A DNA stretch of 64,000 bases from Pseudomonas frederiksbergensis (GCF_900105495.1 NZ_FNTF01000002.1:2083501-2147500); one strand, 5' to 3'; numbered from the stretch's first letter, positions 54,629-64,000 are shown. Made by a program: numbers and translations. Notes: generated by a model from the sequence alone, not told the origin.

Positions 54629-55408
54629 TTACTCGGATGCGTGATCGCGCAGGAACACCAGATTGTCGGGTTTGGAATGCTCGGCGCTGTAGCGATAACC
54701 TTGTACATCGAACTGCTTGAGAGCTTGCGGGTCATTGATGCGCTCTTCTATGACGAAGCGACTCATCATGCCGCGGGCCTTTTTCGCATAGAAACTGATG
54801 ATCTTGTACTGGCCGTTCTTCAAGTCCTTGAATTCGGTATTGATGATGCGCGCATTCAGGGCGTTGCGTTTGACCGCCGAGAAGTACTCGTTGGAGGCCA
54901 GGTTCAGCAGCACGTCATCGCCTTGATCGGCCAGTGCTTCGTTCAACCATTCGCTGATCCGTGTGCCCCAGAAGGCATACAAATCCTTGCCGCGGGCATT
55001 CGCCAGTTTGGTGCCCATTTCCAGTCGATAGGGCTGCATCAGGTCCAGTGGGCGGAGCAGGCCGTACAGGCCGGACAACATGCGCAAGTGCTGCTGGGCG
55101 TAATCGAAATCGGCCTCGCTGAAGGTTTGAGCATTCAACCCTGTGTAGACGTCGCCCTTGAAGGCGAGTAGTGCCTGTTTGGCATTTCCCGGAGTGAAGG
55201 CGGGTGTCCAGCTGCCGAAACGCGCGGCGTTGAGCCCGCCGATCTTGTCGGAGACGTGCATCAACTCGCTGATCTGCGCTGGGGCCAGCTCGCGCAATTG
55301 CAGGATCAGCTCCTGGGAATGGTCGAGGTATTGTGGCTGGGTGAAGCGCTGGGTCGCCGGCGGTGTTTCGTAATCGAGGGTCTTGGCGGGGGAAATCACC
55401 ATCAGCAT
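54629..55408 (-). CDS. yaaA: YaaA family peroxide stress protein
   Basis: A 259-residue member of the YaaA/DUF328 family. E. coli YaaA lowers free iron during peroxide stress and its fold binds DNA. The N-terminus [14 protein letters not shown] and the C-terminal [19 protein letters not shown] are both characteristic. It is a single gene, ahead of the algD upstream region on the same strand. Confidence 0.94.
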   Translation of the reverse strand: MLMVISPAKTLDYETPPATQRFTQPQYLDHSQELILQLRELAPAQISELMHVSDKIGGLNAARFGSWTPAFTPGNAKQALLAFKGDVYTGLNAQTFSEADFDYAQQHLRMLSGLYGLLRPLDLMQPYRLEMGTKLANARGKDLYAFWGTRISEWLNEALADQGDDVLLNLASNEYFSAVKRNALNARIINTEFKDLKNGQYKIISFYAKKARGMMSRFVIEERINDPQALKQFDVQGYRYSAEHSKPDNLVFLRDHASE

Positions 55409-55520
55409 GAAGTCGTCTCCTTTAATCGTGGGGCGATTCTAGGGGGTTGTCCTTGTTGACTCCAGCTATGGGTGTCATAGGTGATCGGTGGTGAATCAGT
55501 TTCTTCATGGCGGGGGAGAT

Positions 55521-55641
55521 CCCCGTGGCGAGGGGGCTTGCCCCCGTTGGGTTGCGAAGCAGCCCTAAAATCGATTCCTTCAGATAGAACTTGTGACCGC
55601 TTCGCGATCAAACGGGGGCAAGCCCCCTCGCCACAGGGGTT
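55521..55641. repeat. Palindromic repeat (GGCGAGGGGGCTTGCCCCC family)
   Basis: Arms TGGCGAGGGGGCTTGCCCCC GTT (55526-55548) and the inverted copy at 55611-55633 are perfect over 23 bp, about 60 bp apart. Each arm also has an internal palindrome. It is the third REP-type family in the window and ends 56 bp before the deacetylase start. Confidence 0.9.
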
Positions 55642-55696
55642 CGGTGTGCTGCGATCAGCTATAGTGCCGCGCGGGTTTTGTTATGGAGACATCCCA

Positions 55697-56821
55697 TTGC
55701 GTATCGTTTTTCTATTCTCGGCCTGGCTGTTGAGCTTCGGTGCCATGGCGGCGCCGGGCGATGTGGCGACGCTTGATCGCAGCACCTGGCCTGAACAGCT
55801 CAATAGCCCGACCCTGTTCGATGTGGCATCACGGGCCGAAATCCTGATGTTTACTCGCGTTCTGTTGGCCAGCGAATCCCTGGATGAAGCGAGCCTGGCC
55901 CAGCGCCTGGGGTTGCGCACAATCAATCTGGAATCGATCAACAATCTGCGCCAGCGCATGTGGCAGCGACTGCTGACCAACTACAACTACGCCCAGCAGA
56001 GCTGCGATCAGGATGCTTCCTTCTGTTTTTTGGTCGAGGACATGGACACCCTGCGCCAGCAAGCCGCCAAGTTTCAGGTCAGCGATGAGAGCTACTACAT
56101 AAAGTGGGCCGAACCAAGTCGACTGTTCCACGCCCAGTACCTGGACGAGCAATTGCGCAAGGCCGCGCTGTTTCCGCAAACCAGCAGCGAAGTCGATCGT
56201 TTTGGCGACTATGAGCGCAACGGCGATCAGATGCATGATCGGCTGTTTCTGCTGACCTTCGACAGCGGCGCCAATGCCGTGCCGGATAACACTGCCTGGG
56301 CCGCGGAATACCTGCGCAAGTCGAACATGAGTGGCACGTTCTTCGTCCTCGGCAAGGACATCCAGGCCCGTCTGGCCGATCGTTCGGTAGCCAGCCTGCA
56401 AGCGACGTACTCGAAGCAGTGCATTGGCGCGCAAGGCTGGGAATTTCGCTCCCACAGCCACTGGCAGGACTGGCAGGACTCGGTGCGACGCAGCGTCGAA
56501 CTGGTCAAAAGCAAACTGCCCGAGAACTACGTGCCATTGTTTCGCCCGCCCGATGGTCAGCGTCGGTCTGACGCTGAAAGATTCTTCAAATCCCAGGGCT
56601 TGCAGGTGGCGCTGTGGGATATCGATGCCCAGGATGGTGCCGGCAAGCTGAAAGCCAATCAGAGCGGGCAACGGGTGTTGAGCCTGATGTTGTTGTGGCG
56701 CCACGGGGTGATCAACTTCAACGTGAAGCAGGATGCGCTGAAAGCGGCGATGCCCTGGCTCATCACGCAAACGGCGCAAAGTGGAATCGGCTGGGAAGAC
56801 TGTCAGGACGCGTTTCGCTGA
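55697..56821 (+). CDS. Divergent NodB-like polysaccharide deacetylase family protein
   Basis: A 374-residue secreted or periplasmic protein with a signal peptide (to about residue 19, ending GAMA). A helical region (residues 20-170) precedes a NodB-like domain. Motif 1 is LTFDSGANAVPDNTAWA: TFDDG in active enzymes, here TFDSG. The motif 2 area reads WEFRSHSHWQDW, without a clean H(S/T)xxH. Motif 3 is FRPPDG. Loss of the second Asp and one His would weaken metal binding. The start is TTG (55697) with GGAG 9 bp before; ATG starts further upstream run through a repeat. The substrate is unknown. Confidence 0.8.
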   Translation: MRIVFLFSAWLLSFGAMAAPGDVATLDRSTWPEQLNSPTLFDVASRAEILMFTRVLLASESLDEASLAQRLGLRTINLESINNLRQRMWQRLLTNYNYAQQSCDQDASFCFLVEDMDTLRQQAAKFQVSDESYYIKWAEPSRLFHAQYLDEQLRKAALFPQTSSEVDRFGDYERNGDQMHDRLFLLTFDSGANAVPDNTAWAAEYLRKSNMSGTFFVLGKDIQARLADRSVASLQATYSKQCIGAQGWEFRSHSHWQDWQDSVRRSVELVKSKLPENYVPLFRPPDGQRRSDAERFFKSQGLQVALWDIDAQDGAGKLKANQSGQRVLSLMLLWRHGVINFNVKQDALKAAMPWLITQTAQSGIGWEDCQDAFR

Positions 56822-57157
56822 AAACGACGAAAGGCCGTAAACATTGGGGAAAGGGTGATTTTGGACGAGAATTCGGTGCAGGCGGACTTCCGACTTTAAC
56901 GGGGTGATGGCCATCCGCCTAGTGCTATTGGTCACTCTGAAAAATAAACTTCAAAAAAACGTCAAAGTACTTTTTTCTGTCACAGGTTTTGGAGTATTAC
57001 GAAGACAGACCGCCGAAACCTGCAGACAGGTGGCGTCTTCCAAGACCCCCATTTGTGTGCAATTCACTTGAGTCCTCGCAGGTGAATTCGGTGGCCACTT
57101 CGAGGCGCAGCACTGTCACGGTATTGCGTCGACTGGCTCCCACAAAGGTGACCGAGT
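56822..57157. other. Intergenic region before the PhoH-like gene
   Basis: 336 bp without a recognised gene. It is richer in A+T in its centre (about 56930-56990), where the promoter of the PIN-PhoH gene could lie. No terminator or regulatory site was recognised. Confidence 0.4.
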
Positions 57158-58552
57158 ATGGATGATCACGGACGTAGCTTTTCCTCCAACCAGCCAATCC
57201 TTTATGTACTCGATACCAACGTATTGATTCACGATCCAAACGCCCTTCTTAACTTCGAAGAACACCACGTCGCCATCCCGATGACCGTGCTTGAAGAGCT
57301 CGACAAGCTCAAGAGCGGGCATCACAGCGTGGCTGCGGAATGCCGTCAGGCGATTCGCCTGATCGACAAGACCCTGGGCGATGCCAGTCCTGAAGACGTC
57401 GAGCTCGGCGTCCCGATCCAGCGCGGCAAAAGCGGACCGAAGGGTTTGCTGTCAATTCTGATGAGCAAGCGAGCAGAACCGAACCTCATTCTGCCCGAGC
57501 ACCTGAACGACAACATCATCATCAACCAGTTGATCGACCTGCACGCACGGGAACCGGAACTGCCTGTGGTGCTGGTCACCAAAGACATCAACATGCGCCT
57601 CAAGGCCCGGGCTTGCGGGATCGCGGCCGAGGACTACAGCACCGACCAACTGGTCGACGACGTATCGCTGCTGCCCAACGGTTATCACAACATGACCGGC
57701 TCCTTCTGGGACCGGGTGAGGAATGTCGATACCCGTCAGGACCATGGCCGCACCTGGCACCAGGTTCAGTTGATCGACAACCTGCCGGCGGTACACGTCA
57801 ACGAGTTCATCATCGATGAACAGGGCTTTGTCGGCTGGATCAAGGAGATCGAGGAAGACAAGCTGCTGATTCTCGACCTGCATCAGGAACCCCTGTTGCA
57901 CCAGGAAGCCTGGGGCCTGAAACCGCGTGACATCTATCAAAGCCTGGCGCTGTACGCCTTGCTCGACCCGGATATTCACCTGGTCAACCTGACCGGGGCA
58001 GCCGGTTCCGGTAAAACCATCCTCGCACTGGCGGCGGCGATCGAGCAGACCATGGTCAGCAAACGCTACCGCCGGATCATCGCGACCCGAAGCGTGCAGG
58101 GCCTGGACCAGGAGATCGGTTTCCTGCCCGGCACTGAAGCGGAAAAAATGGAGCCTTGGCTGGGCGCCATCACCGACAACCTCGAAGCCTTGCACATGGA
58201 TGACGAAAACACCCATGGCAGTGTCGATTACATCCTCAGCAAAGTGCCGTTGCAGTTCAAATCCCTCAACTACATTCGAGGCCGCAGCTTCCAGCAGAGT
58301 CTGATCCTGATCGATGAATGCCAGAACCTCACGCCGCACCAGATGAAAACCATCATCACCCGTGCCGGCGCCGGTTCCAAAGTGGTGTGCCTGGGTAACC
58401 TGGCGCAGATCGACACCCCTTACCTGTCCGCGACCAGTTCCGGGCTGACGTACCTGACAGAACGCTTCAAGGATTTCCCCAACGGTGTGCACATCACCCT
58501 GCAAGGGGTGCCACGCTCGATTCTGGCCGAATACGCCGAATCGCATTTGTAA
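57158..58552 (+). CDS. PIN-PhoH fusion protein (PhoH2-type RNA helicase/nuclease)
   Basis: A 464-residue protein with an N-terminal PIN ribonuclease domain (YVLDTNVLIHDPNALLNFEE, then VLEELDKLK; about residues 8-150). A C-terminal PhoH ATPase domain follows: Walker A GAAGSGKT near residue 280 and Walker B LILIDECQNLTPHQMK near 382. Related PhoH2 proteins unwind and cut RNA. The gene is alone, with a terminator after it. Confidence 0.93.
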   Translation: MDDHGRSFSSNQPILYVLDTNVLIHDPNALLNFEEHHVAIPMTVLEELDKLKSGHHSVAAECRQAIRLIDKTLGDASPEDVELGVPIQRGKSGPKGLLSILMSKRAEPNLILPEHLNDNIIINQLIDLHAREPELPVVLVTKDINMRLKARACGIAAEDYSTDQLVDDVSLLPNGYHNMTGSFWDRVRNVDTRQDHGRTWHQVQLIDNLPAVHVNEFIIDEQGFVGWIKEIEEDKLLILDLHQEPLLHQEAWGLKPRDIYQSLALYALLDPDIHLVNLTGAAGSGKTILALAAAIEQTMVSKRYRRIIATRSVQGLDQEIGFLPGTEAEKMEPWLGAITDNLEALHMDDENTHGSVDYILSKVPLQFKSLNYIRGRSFQQSLILIDECQNLTPHQMKTIITRAGAGSKVVCLGNLAQIDTPYLSATSSGLTYLTERFKDFPNGVHITLQGVPRSILAEYAESHL

Positions 58553-58564
58553 ACCCTTCACAAG

Positions 58565-58596
58565 AACCGGGTGACCTCAAAGTCGCCCGGTTTTTT
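58565..58596 (+). terminator. Rho-independent terminator after the PhoH-like gene
   Basis: The stem ACCGGGTGAC paired with GTCGCCCGGT, a short loop and TTTTTT, starting 14 bp past the stop. Confidence 0.92.
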
Positions 58597-58692
58597 ATGC
58601 TCACACAAATCCCATGTGGTGGTCTGATAATCAAGCGTGCGGAATTTTGACCCACAGGTTTACAATCGGGGCTCCTGATCAGGAGTATCCCT

Positions 58693-59166
58693 GTGCTGAC
58701 TCATCTCGATTCCCAAGGTCGCGCCAATATGGTCGACGTCACTGAAAAAGCCATGACGTTCCGTGAAGCAACGGCCCAGGCGCTTGTGCGCATGCTGCCC
58801 GAAACCCTGCAGATGATCGTCAGCGGCGGTCACCCCAAGGGTGATGTGTTCGCCGTGGCGCGTATCGCCGGCATTCAGGCGGCGAAGAAAACCAGCGATC
58901 TGATTCCTCTGTGCCATCCGCTGCTGCTCACCGGCGTCAAGGTCGAGCTCAGTGCCGAAGGCGACGACACCGTGCGCATCGTCGCGCGCTGCAAGTTGTC
59001 CGGGCAGACCGGCGTCGAGATGGAAGCCCTTACCGCCGCCAGCGTCGCGGCGCTGACTATCTATGACATGTGCAAAGCCGTGGATCGCGGCATGACCATT
59101 GAAAGCGTGCGGCTGCTGGAGAAGCTCGGCGGCAAGAGCGGCCATTTCCAGGCGGATCAGCCATGA
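58693..59166 (+). CDS. moaC: Cyclic pyranopterin monophosphate synthase MoaC
   Basis: A 157-residue enzyme of molybdenum cofactor synthesis that, after MoaA, forms cyclic pyranopterin monophosphate. Family segments: [20 protein letters not shown] and [20 protein letters not shown]. The start is GTG with AGGAG 8 bp before. It overlaps moaD by 4 bp. Confidence 0.97.
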   Translation: MLTHLDSQGRANMVDVTEKAMTFREATAQALVRMLPETLQMIVSGGHPKGDVFAVARIAGIQAAKKTSDLIPLCHPLLLTGVKVELSAEGDDTVRIVARCKLSGQTGVEMEALTAASVAALTIYDMCKAVDRGMTIESVRLLEKLGGKSGHFQADQP

Positions 59167-59405
59167 ACGTCACCGTGAAGTTTTTTGCCCGTTACCGTGA
59201 AGCGCTCGGCGTGGACTCGGTGAAGGTTGAAGGTGATTTCGCCACGGTCGACGATGTGCGTGCGTTGCTGGCCCGGCGTGACGGTGCCGAAGTGTTGAGC
59301 GAGCAAAACCTGATGTGCGCCCGCAACGAAGACCTGTGCCAGCTCGATGAACCGGTGAGCGATGGCGATGAAGTGGCCTTTTTTCCGACCGTGACCGGAG
59401 GCTGA
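59163..59405 (+). CDS. moaD: Molybdopterin synthase sulfur carrier subunit MoaD
   Basis: An 80-residue ubiquitin-like sulfur carrier. It ends in the required Gly-Gly (FFPTVTGG), which is thiocarboxylated and feeds sulfur to MoaE. It overlaps moaC by 4 bp and ends 3 bp before moaE. Confidence 0.97.
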   Translation: MNVTVKFFARYREALGVDSVKVEGDFATVDDVRALLARRDGAEVLSEQNLMCARNEDLCQLDEPVSDGDEVAFFPTVTGG

Positions 59406-59408
59406 GCC

Positions 59409-59861
59409 ATGGCGATTCGCGTGCAATCCACGGCGTTCGATCCGGGTGCTGAAGTCAATGCCATGCACGCCGCCAATGTGGGCGTTGGGGCTGTGGTGAG
59501 TTTCGTCGGCTATGTTCGCGACTTCAATGACGGACTCGACGTCGCCGGGATGTTCCTTGAGCACTACCCGGGCATGACCGAAAAAGCCCTCGCCAGGATT
59601 GCCACAGAAGCCGAGCAGCGTTGGCCGCTGCTCAAGCTTGAAGTGCTGCATCGCATCGGTGCCCTGGAACCGGGTGAGCCGATCGTCTTCGTCGGCGCCG
59701 CCAGCGCCCACCGCCAGGCCGCGTTCGATGCCTGCGCCTTTGTCATGGACTACCTGAAAACCCGCGCACCATTCTGGAAGAAAGAAAACACCCCTGACGG
59801 CGCGCGCTGGGTTGAAGGGCGTGACAGCGATCATGCGGCGGCGGATCGCTGGAAGCGGTAA
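59409..59861 (+). CDS. moaE: Molybdopterin synthase catalytic subunit MoaE
   Basis: A 150-residue large subunit of molybdopterin synthase. The conserved segments GAVVSFVGYVRDFNDG, EHYPGMTEKA, FVGAASAHRQAAFDAC and the catalytic Lys region (FWKKENTPDGARWV) are present. It is the last gene of the moaCDE unit; moaA and moaB are not in the window. Confidence 0.97.
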   Translation: MAIRVQSTAFDPGAEVNAMHAANVGVGAVVSFVGYVRDFNDGLDVAGMFLEHYPGMTEKALARIATEAEQRWPLLKLEVLHRIGALEPGEPIVFVGAASAHRQAAFDACAFVMDYLKTRAPFWKKENTPDGARWVEGRDSDHAAADRWKR

Positions 59862-59893
59862 ACAGCCAGTTGGTTCTTATTGACAGGCCGTCT

Positions 59894-59975
59894 GCCTTCG
59901 CGAGCAAGCCCGCTCCCACACAAATGCTGTGTACGACATAGATTCCCTGTGGGAGCGAGCCTGCTCGCGAAGAGG
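59894..59975. repeat. REP inverted pair
   Basis: GCCTTCGCGAGCAAGCCCGC TCCCACA and inverted TGTGGGAGCGAGCCTGCTCG CGAAGAGGC flank about 20 bp, 30 bp past the moaE stop. One unit differs by two bases from the usual core. Confidence 0.88.
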
Positions 59976-60161
59976 CCACAAGCAACACCAAAACTCCCAA
60001 TACTCACCGCCCGACCACCGGGCCACACATCCTCGATCGCCCCGATTGACGATTAATACATAAAAGTCCAGTATGGATTTATAAGTACAAAAAAGCGCTT
60101 CCCCCGTTTCTGCTCTTTCTTCTGTCTTGCCAAACCAACAACAACCCGCGAGAGAACGAAT

Positions 60162-60938
60162 ATGAAGAAATTCCCCCTCATCACCGGTCTGGCTCTAAGC
60201 CTGTTGGCGTGCAGTTCCCTGTTTGCCGCCGATAAAACCCTGCGCATTGGTATCGAAGCGGCTTATCCGCCGTTCGCCTCCAAAACCGAGAAAGGTGAGA
60301 TTGTCGGGTTCGACTACGACATCGGCAATGCCCTGTGCGCACAGATGAAGGTCAAGTGTGTCTGGGTCGAAGGTGAGTTCGACGGTCTGATTCCTTCCCT
60401 TAAAGTGAAGAAAATCGACATGGCGCTGTCGTCCATGACCATCAACGAAGACCGCAAGAAGTCCGTGGATTTCACCCACAAGTATTACTTCACCTCATCG
60501 CGTCTGGTAATGAAGGAAGGCGCGACAGTGGATGATCAGTACGCCAGCCTCAAGGGCAAGACAGTTGGCGTGCAACGCGCAACCACCACTGACCGTTATG
60601 CCACCGAGGTTTTTGAGCCCAAAGGTATCAACGTCAAGCGTTACAGCAACAACGAAGAGATCTACATGGATCTGGCGGCCGGTCGCCTCGATGCCATTTT
60701 TGCCGACACCATCCCGCTGAATGACTTCCTGACGATGCCGCGTGGCAAGGGGTATGCCTTTGTCGGGCCGGAGCTCAAGGATCCGAAGTACGTGGGCGAG
60801 GGCGCCGGGATTGCGGTGCGCAAGGGCAACACCGAGTTGGTCTCCGAGCTGAACACGGCCATCGACGGCATTCGCGCCAGTGGCGAATACCAGAAGATTT
60901 CGGATAAGTACTTCAAGTCCGATATCTACGGCGACTGA
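60162..60938 (+). CDS. Basic/polar amino acid ABC transporter substrate-binding protein
   Basis: A 258-residue periplasmic binding protein (SBP family 3) with a signal peptide (to about residue 22). The segments [20 protein letters not shown] and [11 protein letters not shown] are those of lysine/arginine/ornithine-binding proteins. [20 protein letters not shown] is the usual ligand-site strand. No permease or ATPase gene is next to it, so it either shares a transporter encoded elsewhere or serves another role. The ligand is a guess by family. Confidence 0.9.
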   Translation: MKKFPLITGLALSLLACSSLFAADKTLRIGIEAAYPPFASKTEKGEIVGFDYDIGNALCAQMKVKCVWVEGEFDGLIPSLKVKKIDMALSSMTINEDRKKSVDFTHKYYFTSSRLVMKEGATVDDQYASLKGKTVGVQRATTTDRYATEVFEPKGINVKRYSNNEEIYMDLAAGRLDAIFADTIPLNDFLTMPRGKGYAFVGPELKDPKYVGEGAGIAVRKGNTELVSELNTAIDGIRASGEYQKISDKYFKSDIYGD

Positions 60939-60945
60939 TCAATCC

Positions 60946-61124
60946 CATCGCCAGCAGGCTGGCTCCCACAGTTGACTGCATTCCAAAGTGAGCCAGCCTG
61001 TGGATGCAATCAAAGTGAGCCAGCCTGTGAGTGCATTCCAAAGTGGGAGCCAACCTGCGAATGCATTCCAAAATGGGCCAGCCTGTGAATGCAATCCAAA
61101 GTGGGAGCCAGCCTGCTGGCGATG
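60946..61124. repeat. REP pair with tandem-expanded centre
   Basis: The outer arms CATCGCCAGCAGGCTGGCTC CCAC (60946-60969) and its exact inverse (61101-61124) are 24-bp perfect inverted copies. Between them lie about five imperfect direct repeats of roughly 28-30 bp (TGCATTCCAAAGTGGGAGCC AGCCTGTG and variants). Confidence 0.9.
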
Positions 61125-61288
61125 CGGTCGCGGGATCATGCAAATCATCTCTGGAAATAGCCCGAATTTAATCCCTTCTTAACCGGCCCGTCGTCTATTC
61201 CCCGATACCCCGCTGCGCCTGCCGGACTCTCAAAGGTCAGGGCCAGCGTGTAGACTTGCGGGCAATCGATATTTAGAAGGGAAACGCA

Positions 61289-61798
61289 ATGAGCGAGGAA
61301 ACGATGCGGTTGGGCCGTGAACGGCGCTATCTGGTGTTGCTGGGCATCATCTGCCTGGGCCTGATTGGTGGCGCGCTGTACATGCAAATTGTGCTGGGTG
61401 AGGCGCCATGCCCGCTGTGTATCCTGCAACGTTATGCGTTGTTGCTGATTGCGCTCTTCGCGTTCATCGGCGCGGCCATGCGCACCCGCCGCAGCATCAC
61501 GGTTTTTGAAACCCTGGTGGTGATCTGCGCAATTGCAGGCGTCGGGGTGGCCGGGCATCACGTCTATACCCAGTTCTATCCGGCAGTCAGCTGCGGCATC
61601 GATGTACTGCAACCGATCGTCGACGGTTTGCCACTGGCGAAGATCTTCCCGCTGGGCTTTCAGGTCGACGGCTTCTGCTCCACGCCGTACCCGCCGATCC
61701 TCGGTTTGTCGCTTGCCCAATGGGCGTTGCTGGCCTTTGTGCTGATCGTGGTGCTGGTGCCGCTGCTCACTTCGCGTAACCGCAAAGCCCTGCGCTGA
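61289..61798 (+). CDS. dsbB: Disulfide bond formation protein B
   Basis: A 169-residue inner-membrane protein that reoxidises DsbA and passes the electrons to quinone. Four membrane helices are visible. The first periplasmic pair is C41-P-L-C44, the second is C102 and C130, all four needed for the relay. It starts with AGAAGGG upstream. A terminator follows the stop by about 30 bp. Confidence 0.95.
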   Translation: MSEETMRLGRERRYLVLLGIICLGLIGGALYMQIVLGEAPCPLCILQRYALLLIALFAFIGAAMRTRRSITVFETLVVICAIAGVGVAGHHVYTQFYPAVSCGIDVLQPIVDGLPLAKIFPLGFQVDGFCSTPYPPILGLSLAQWALLAFVLIVVLVPLLTSRNRKALR

Positions 61799-61826
61799 GG
61801 TTATCCGCCGCACCGCTGCCGACAAA

Positions 61827-61867
61827 AAAAACGCCCCGGCCCTCGTTGAGGAGGCCGGGGCGTTTTG
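61827..61867 (+). terminator. Rho-independent terminator after dsbB
   Basis: A long stem (ACGCCCCGGCC paired with GGCCGGGGCGT, with an inner CTC/GAG) with A run before and T run after it, so possibly bidirectional. Confidence 0.92.
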
Positions 61868-62613
61868 CATTTCAGGGCTCGGGTGAAATGACCTTGATGC
61901 GCGACAAGTCTGGGCGCGGCATGTGTGCGACATGTTGTCACAGCGCGAGTGTCGCAAGGCATTTCCAGGCGCCGAATTGGTACACGGTCGCGCAACAAAA
62001 TTGGCCTTTTCAAACGTCGGGCAACTTCAGCCCCAAAAATCCGGAACAGGCAGTTTTAACAGGGCCTGGCGAATTGGCGAAGCCCTTGTCACATGGGGGC
62101 TTTGGCAGGGTCGAAGGTGGTCGCAGAGCCTTCGATACTGTCTGAACTGCCTGAGGTAGACCTACAATTTTTGGTGTTTTTGTTGAGAATGAATTTCGAT
62201 ACCATGGCGCACTTTTGCAAATACCGTTAATGATTGTTGCTGGAATGGATAAAAATTATTTCGGGATGAGACATGGTTTATAAAACGTTACATATCTACA
62301 ATCGCCCGCACTGAATTCCCGGCACTGCTCATCCCTGAGCAGGAATAGGGCGTCGAGAGGCTCTTAGGCTTCATGCGACTCCCAGGTGTCGGCGCCTTCC
62401 AATTATCCGCACCAAATGGAATTGGTCTGTAACAAGGCCTTTGACCACGAATTCGAATAAGAACTCAACGCTGGCCCAGGATTTGTCGAGCAGCGTCTGA
62501 CGCGCGACGGGCAGCCACTTATTCAATCCAAGAAAAATGCCAACCCTTGGCAGGGTGAAGTGTTGGCGATCAAAACCCAACTGCATTGCGCAAGCTGCTT
62601 TAGAGGTCGTGAG
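61868..62613. other. Long non-coding region before the cyo operon
   Basis: About 750 bp with no convincing intact gene. The part at 62160-62310 is A+T-rich and is the probable promoter region of cyoA. At about 62420-62600 one plus-strand frame reads like protein (EFE, stop, [17 protein letters not shown] and on) with a single stop codon, and may be a decayed coding fragment. A short minus-strand frame at 62371-62586 has no family likeness. Confidence 0.45.
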
Positions 62614-63558
62614 ATGAGTAAAAACAGGTACCCCAGACTACTAGGCTTATTGCCGCTGATCGGCACGTTGTTGCTGTCAGGCTGCAACATGACCTTGCTC
62701 GATCCCAAGGGCCAGGTCGGCCTGGACGAGCGAAACCTGATCATCACCGCAACGCTGCTGATGCTGTTGGTCGTGGTTCCGGTCATCGTCATGACTTTCC
62801 TGTTCGCCTGGAAATACCGCGCGTCCAACACCGACGCCGTCTACACGCCGAAATGGTCGCACTCCACCAAGATCGAAATCGCGGTGTGGGCTGTTCCAGT
62901 GCTGATCATCATTGCCCTGGGCTACGTCACCTACAAGTCGACCCACGCGCTGGATCCTTACAAGCCGCTGGAATCCGACGTCAAGCCGATCACCATTGAA
63001 GTGGTCGCGCTGGACTGGAAGTGGATGTTCATCTACCCAGAGCAAGGCATCGCCACCGTCAACAAGATCGTGTTCCCGGCGCATACCCCGATCAACTTCA
63101 AGGTGACGTCGGACTCCGTGATGAATTCGTTCTTCATCCCGGCCCTGGGCGGCCAGATCTACGCGATGGCCGGCATGCAGACCAAGCTGCACCTGATCGC
63201 CAACCAGAACGCTGAAATGGACGGTATCTCCGCCAACTACAGCGGCGCTGGTTTCACCGGCATGAAATTCAAAGCTATCGCCACCTCTCAGGAAGATTTC
63301 GACGCCTGGGTCAGCGAAGTCAAAAAGGCACCTAAACAGCTTGAACAAGCTGAATACGCAGCCCTGTCCAAGCAAAGCCAGAACAACCCAGTCGAGCTCT
63401 ACTCCTCGGTCACGCCGAACCTGTTCCAGATCATCGTCGACAAGTACGAAGGCATGAAACCGGGCAAGCCGATGCACCACGAGAAGAAAGAGCACGAAAT
63501 GGCCGCCATGGAAGGGATGGACATGAGTTCGCATTCAGCTGCCGGGGCAGAGGAGTAA
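62614..63558 (+). CDS. cyoA: Cytochrome o ubiquinol oxidase subunit II
   Basis: A 314-residue subunit II of the terminal bo3 oxidase. It is a lipoprotein (lipobox LLLSGC near residue 21) with two membrane helices (about residues 42-67 and 85-107) and a cupredoxin domain lacking the CuA ligands, as in quinol oxidases ([20 protein letters not shown]). The C-terminal tail is His/Met/Glu-rich. The ATG at 62614 begins the signal peptide. cyoB starts 3 bp after the stop. Confidence 0.96.
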   Translation: MSKNRYPRLLGLLPLIGTLLLSGCNMTLLDPKGQVGLDERNLIITATLLMLLVVVPVIVMTFLFAWKYRASNTDAVYTPKWSHSTKIEIAVWAVPVLIIIALGYVTYKSTHALDPYKPLESDVKPITIEVVALDWKWMFIYPEQGIATVNKIVFPAHTPINFKVTSDSVMNSFFIPALGGQIYAMAGMQTKLHLIANQNAEMDGISANYSGAGFTGMKFKAIATSQEDFDAWVSEVKKAPKQLEQAEYAALSKQSQNNPVELYSSVTPNLFQIIVDKYEGMKPGKPMHHEKKEHEMAAMEGMDMSSHSAAGAEE

Positions 63559-63561
63559 ACG

Positions 63562-64000
63562 ATGTTTGGTAAATTAAGTTGGGAAGCGGTCCCGTTCCAC
63601 GAACCGATCGTGATGATTACCATCGCCATGATCGCGCTCGGTGGTCTGGCGCTGTTCGCTGCAATCACCTACTTCAAGAAGTGGACGTATTTGTGGACCG
63701 AGTGGCTGACCTCGGTCGACCACAAGAAAATCGGCGTGATGTACATCATCGTTGCCATGGTCATGCTGCTGCGCGGTTTTGCCGACGCCATCATGATGCG
63801 TACCCAGTTGGCCATGGCCACCGAGGGTTCGCCTGGCTACCTGCCGCCTGAACACTATGACCAGATCTTCACCGCTCACGGTGTGATCATGATCATCTTC
63901 ATGGCGATGCCATTCTTCACCGGCCTGATGAACCTTGCAGTGCCGCTGCAGATCGGCGCGCGTGACGTTGCCTATCCGTTCCTGAACTCCCTGAGTTTCT
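63562..64000 (+). CDS. cyoB: Cytochrome o ubiquinol oxidase subunit I, N-terminal part (cut by window end)
   Basis: The first 146 residues of the catalytic haem-copper subunit. It begins [17 protein letters not shown] with GAGGAG before the ATG. It holds the conserved [20 protein letters not shown] and [16 protein letters not shown] segments; the latter carries the His that binds the low-spin haem. It runs off the end of the window. Confidence 0.96.
   Translation, partial: MFGKLSWEAVPFHEPIVMITIAMIALGGLALFAAITYFKKWTYLWTEWLTSVDHKKIGVMYIIVAMVMLLRGFADAIMMRTQLAMATEGSPGYLPPEHYDQIFTAHGVIMIIFMAMPFFTGLMNLAVPLQIGARDVAYPFLNSLSF

Noticed and set aside
60974..61100. Short direct repeats that could look like a CRISPR array
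   Set aside because: Units are imperfect and contiguous, with no unique spacers, no cas genes are near, and they lie inside a REP doublet.
62183..62201. Fur-box-like TTGAGAATGAATTTCGAT upstream of cyoA
   Set aside because: Only about 13 of 19 matches, no strong dyad symmetry, and it lies over 400 bp from cyoA.

Overview
The window is chromosomal DNA from a Pseudomonas, most likely of the P. fluorescens group. The evidence is high-GC coding sequence, a complete alginate operon (algD-8-44-K-E-G-X-L-I-J-F-A), Pseudomonas-type REP palindromes in many intergenic gaps, and many genes with close Pseudomonas counterparts. No tRNA, rRNA, integrase or transposase gene was seen.

Layout. 1-1172: end of the tyrosine/homogentisate route (fahA partial, maiA). 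1193-6515: a SirB1-like protein, then a leucine-dehydrogenase-like gene leading a branched-chain/pyruvate-type 2-oxoacid dehydrogenase operon (E1 alpha, E1 beta, E2). 6582-8021: yebG with a clear LexA box, psiE and a DUF3509 gene. 8243-12064: L-serine deaminase and serine transporter, with a divergent DsdC-like LysR regulator. 12278-12685: ribosome hibernation factor. 12888-19262: an iron-uptake block (DUF3649, PepSY membrane protein, DUF3325, FecI-like sigma, FecR-like anti-sigma, TonB-dependent receptor) with two Fur-box-like sites. 19380-24083: AraC regulator, EamA exporter, DUF2165 membrane protein, GhrB-type reductase, LysR regulator. 24265-29157: a four-gene FUSC-type efflux system. 29306-31175: NTF2-like protein, short-chain dehydrogenase, small membrane protein.

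31254-37112 is the most unusual part. Two tandem genes encode Tc-toxin C-subunit (TccC-like) RHS proteins. Their roughly 660-residue cores are nearly identical, but their C-terminal toxin tips are unrelated. The first tip carries an R/STx/E signature like heat-labile-enterotoxin ADP-ribosyltransferases. The second ends in a GNAT-acetyltransferase-like segment. A 729-bp stretch is identical in both copies while both flanks have diverged, which points to gene conversion. A short piece identical to the 3' end of algA lies between the two genes.

37186-53823 is the alginate operon on the minus strand. Palindromic repeat elements sit in three of its internal gaps, and about 800 bp of non-coding DNA precedes algD. 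The remainder holds yaaA, a divergent NodB-like polysaccharide deacetylase, a PIN-PhoH protein, moaCDE, a lone amino-acid binding protein, dsbB and the start of the cytochrome o oxidase operon (cyoA, cyoB partial).

Other points worth attention: the leucine-dehydrogenase-like protein has Val where the family has its catalytic Lys, and a REP pair near 61 kb has its centre expanded into a short tandem array.
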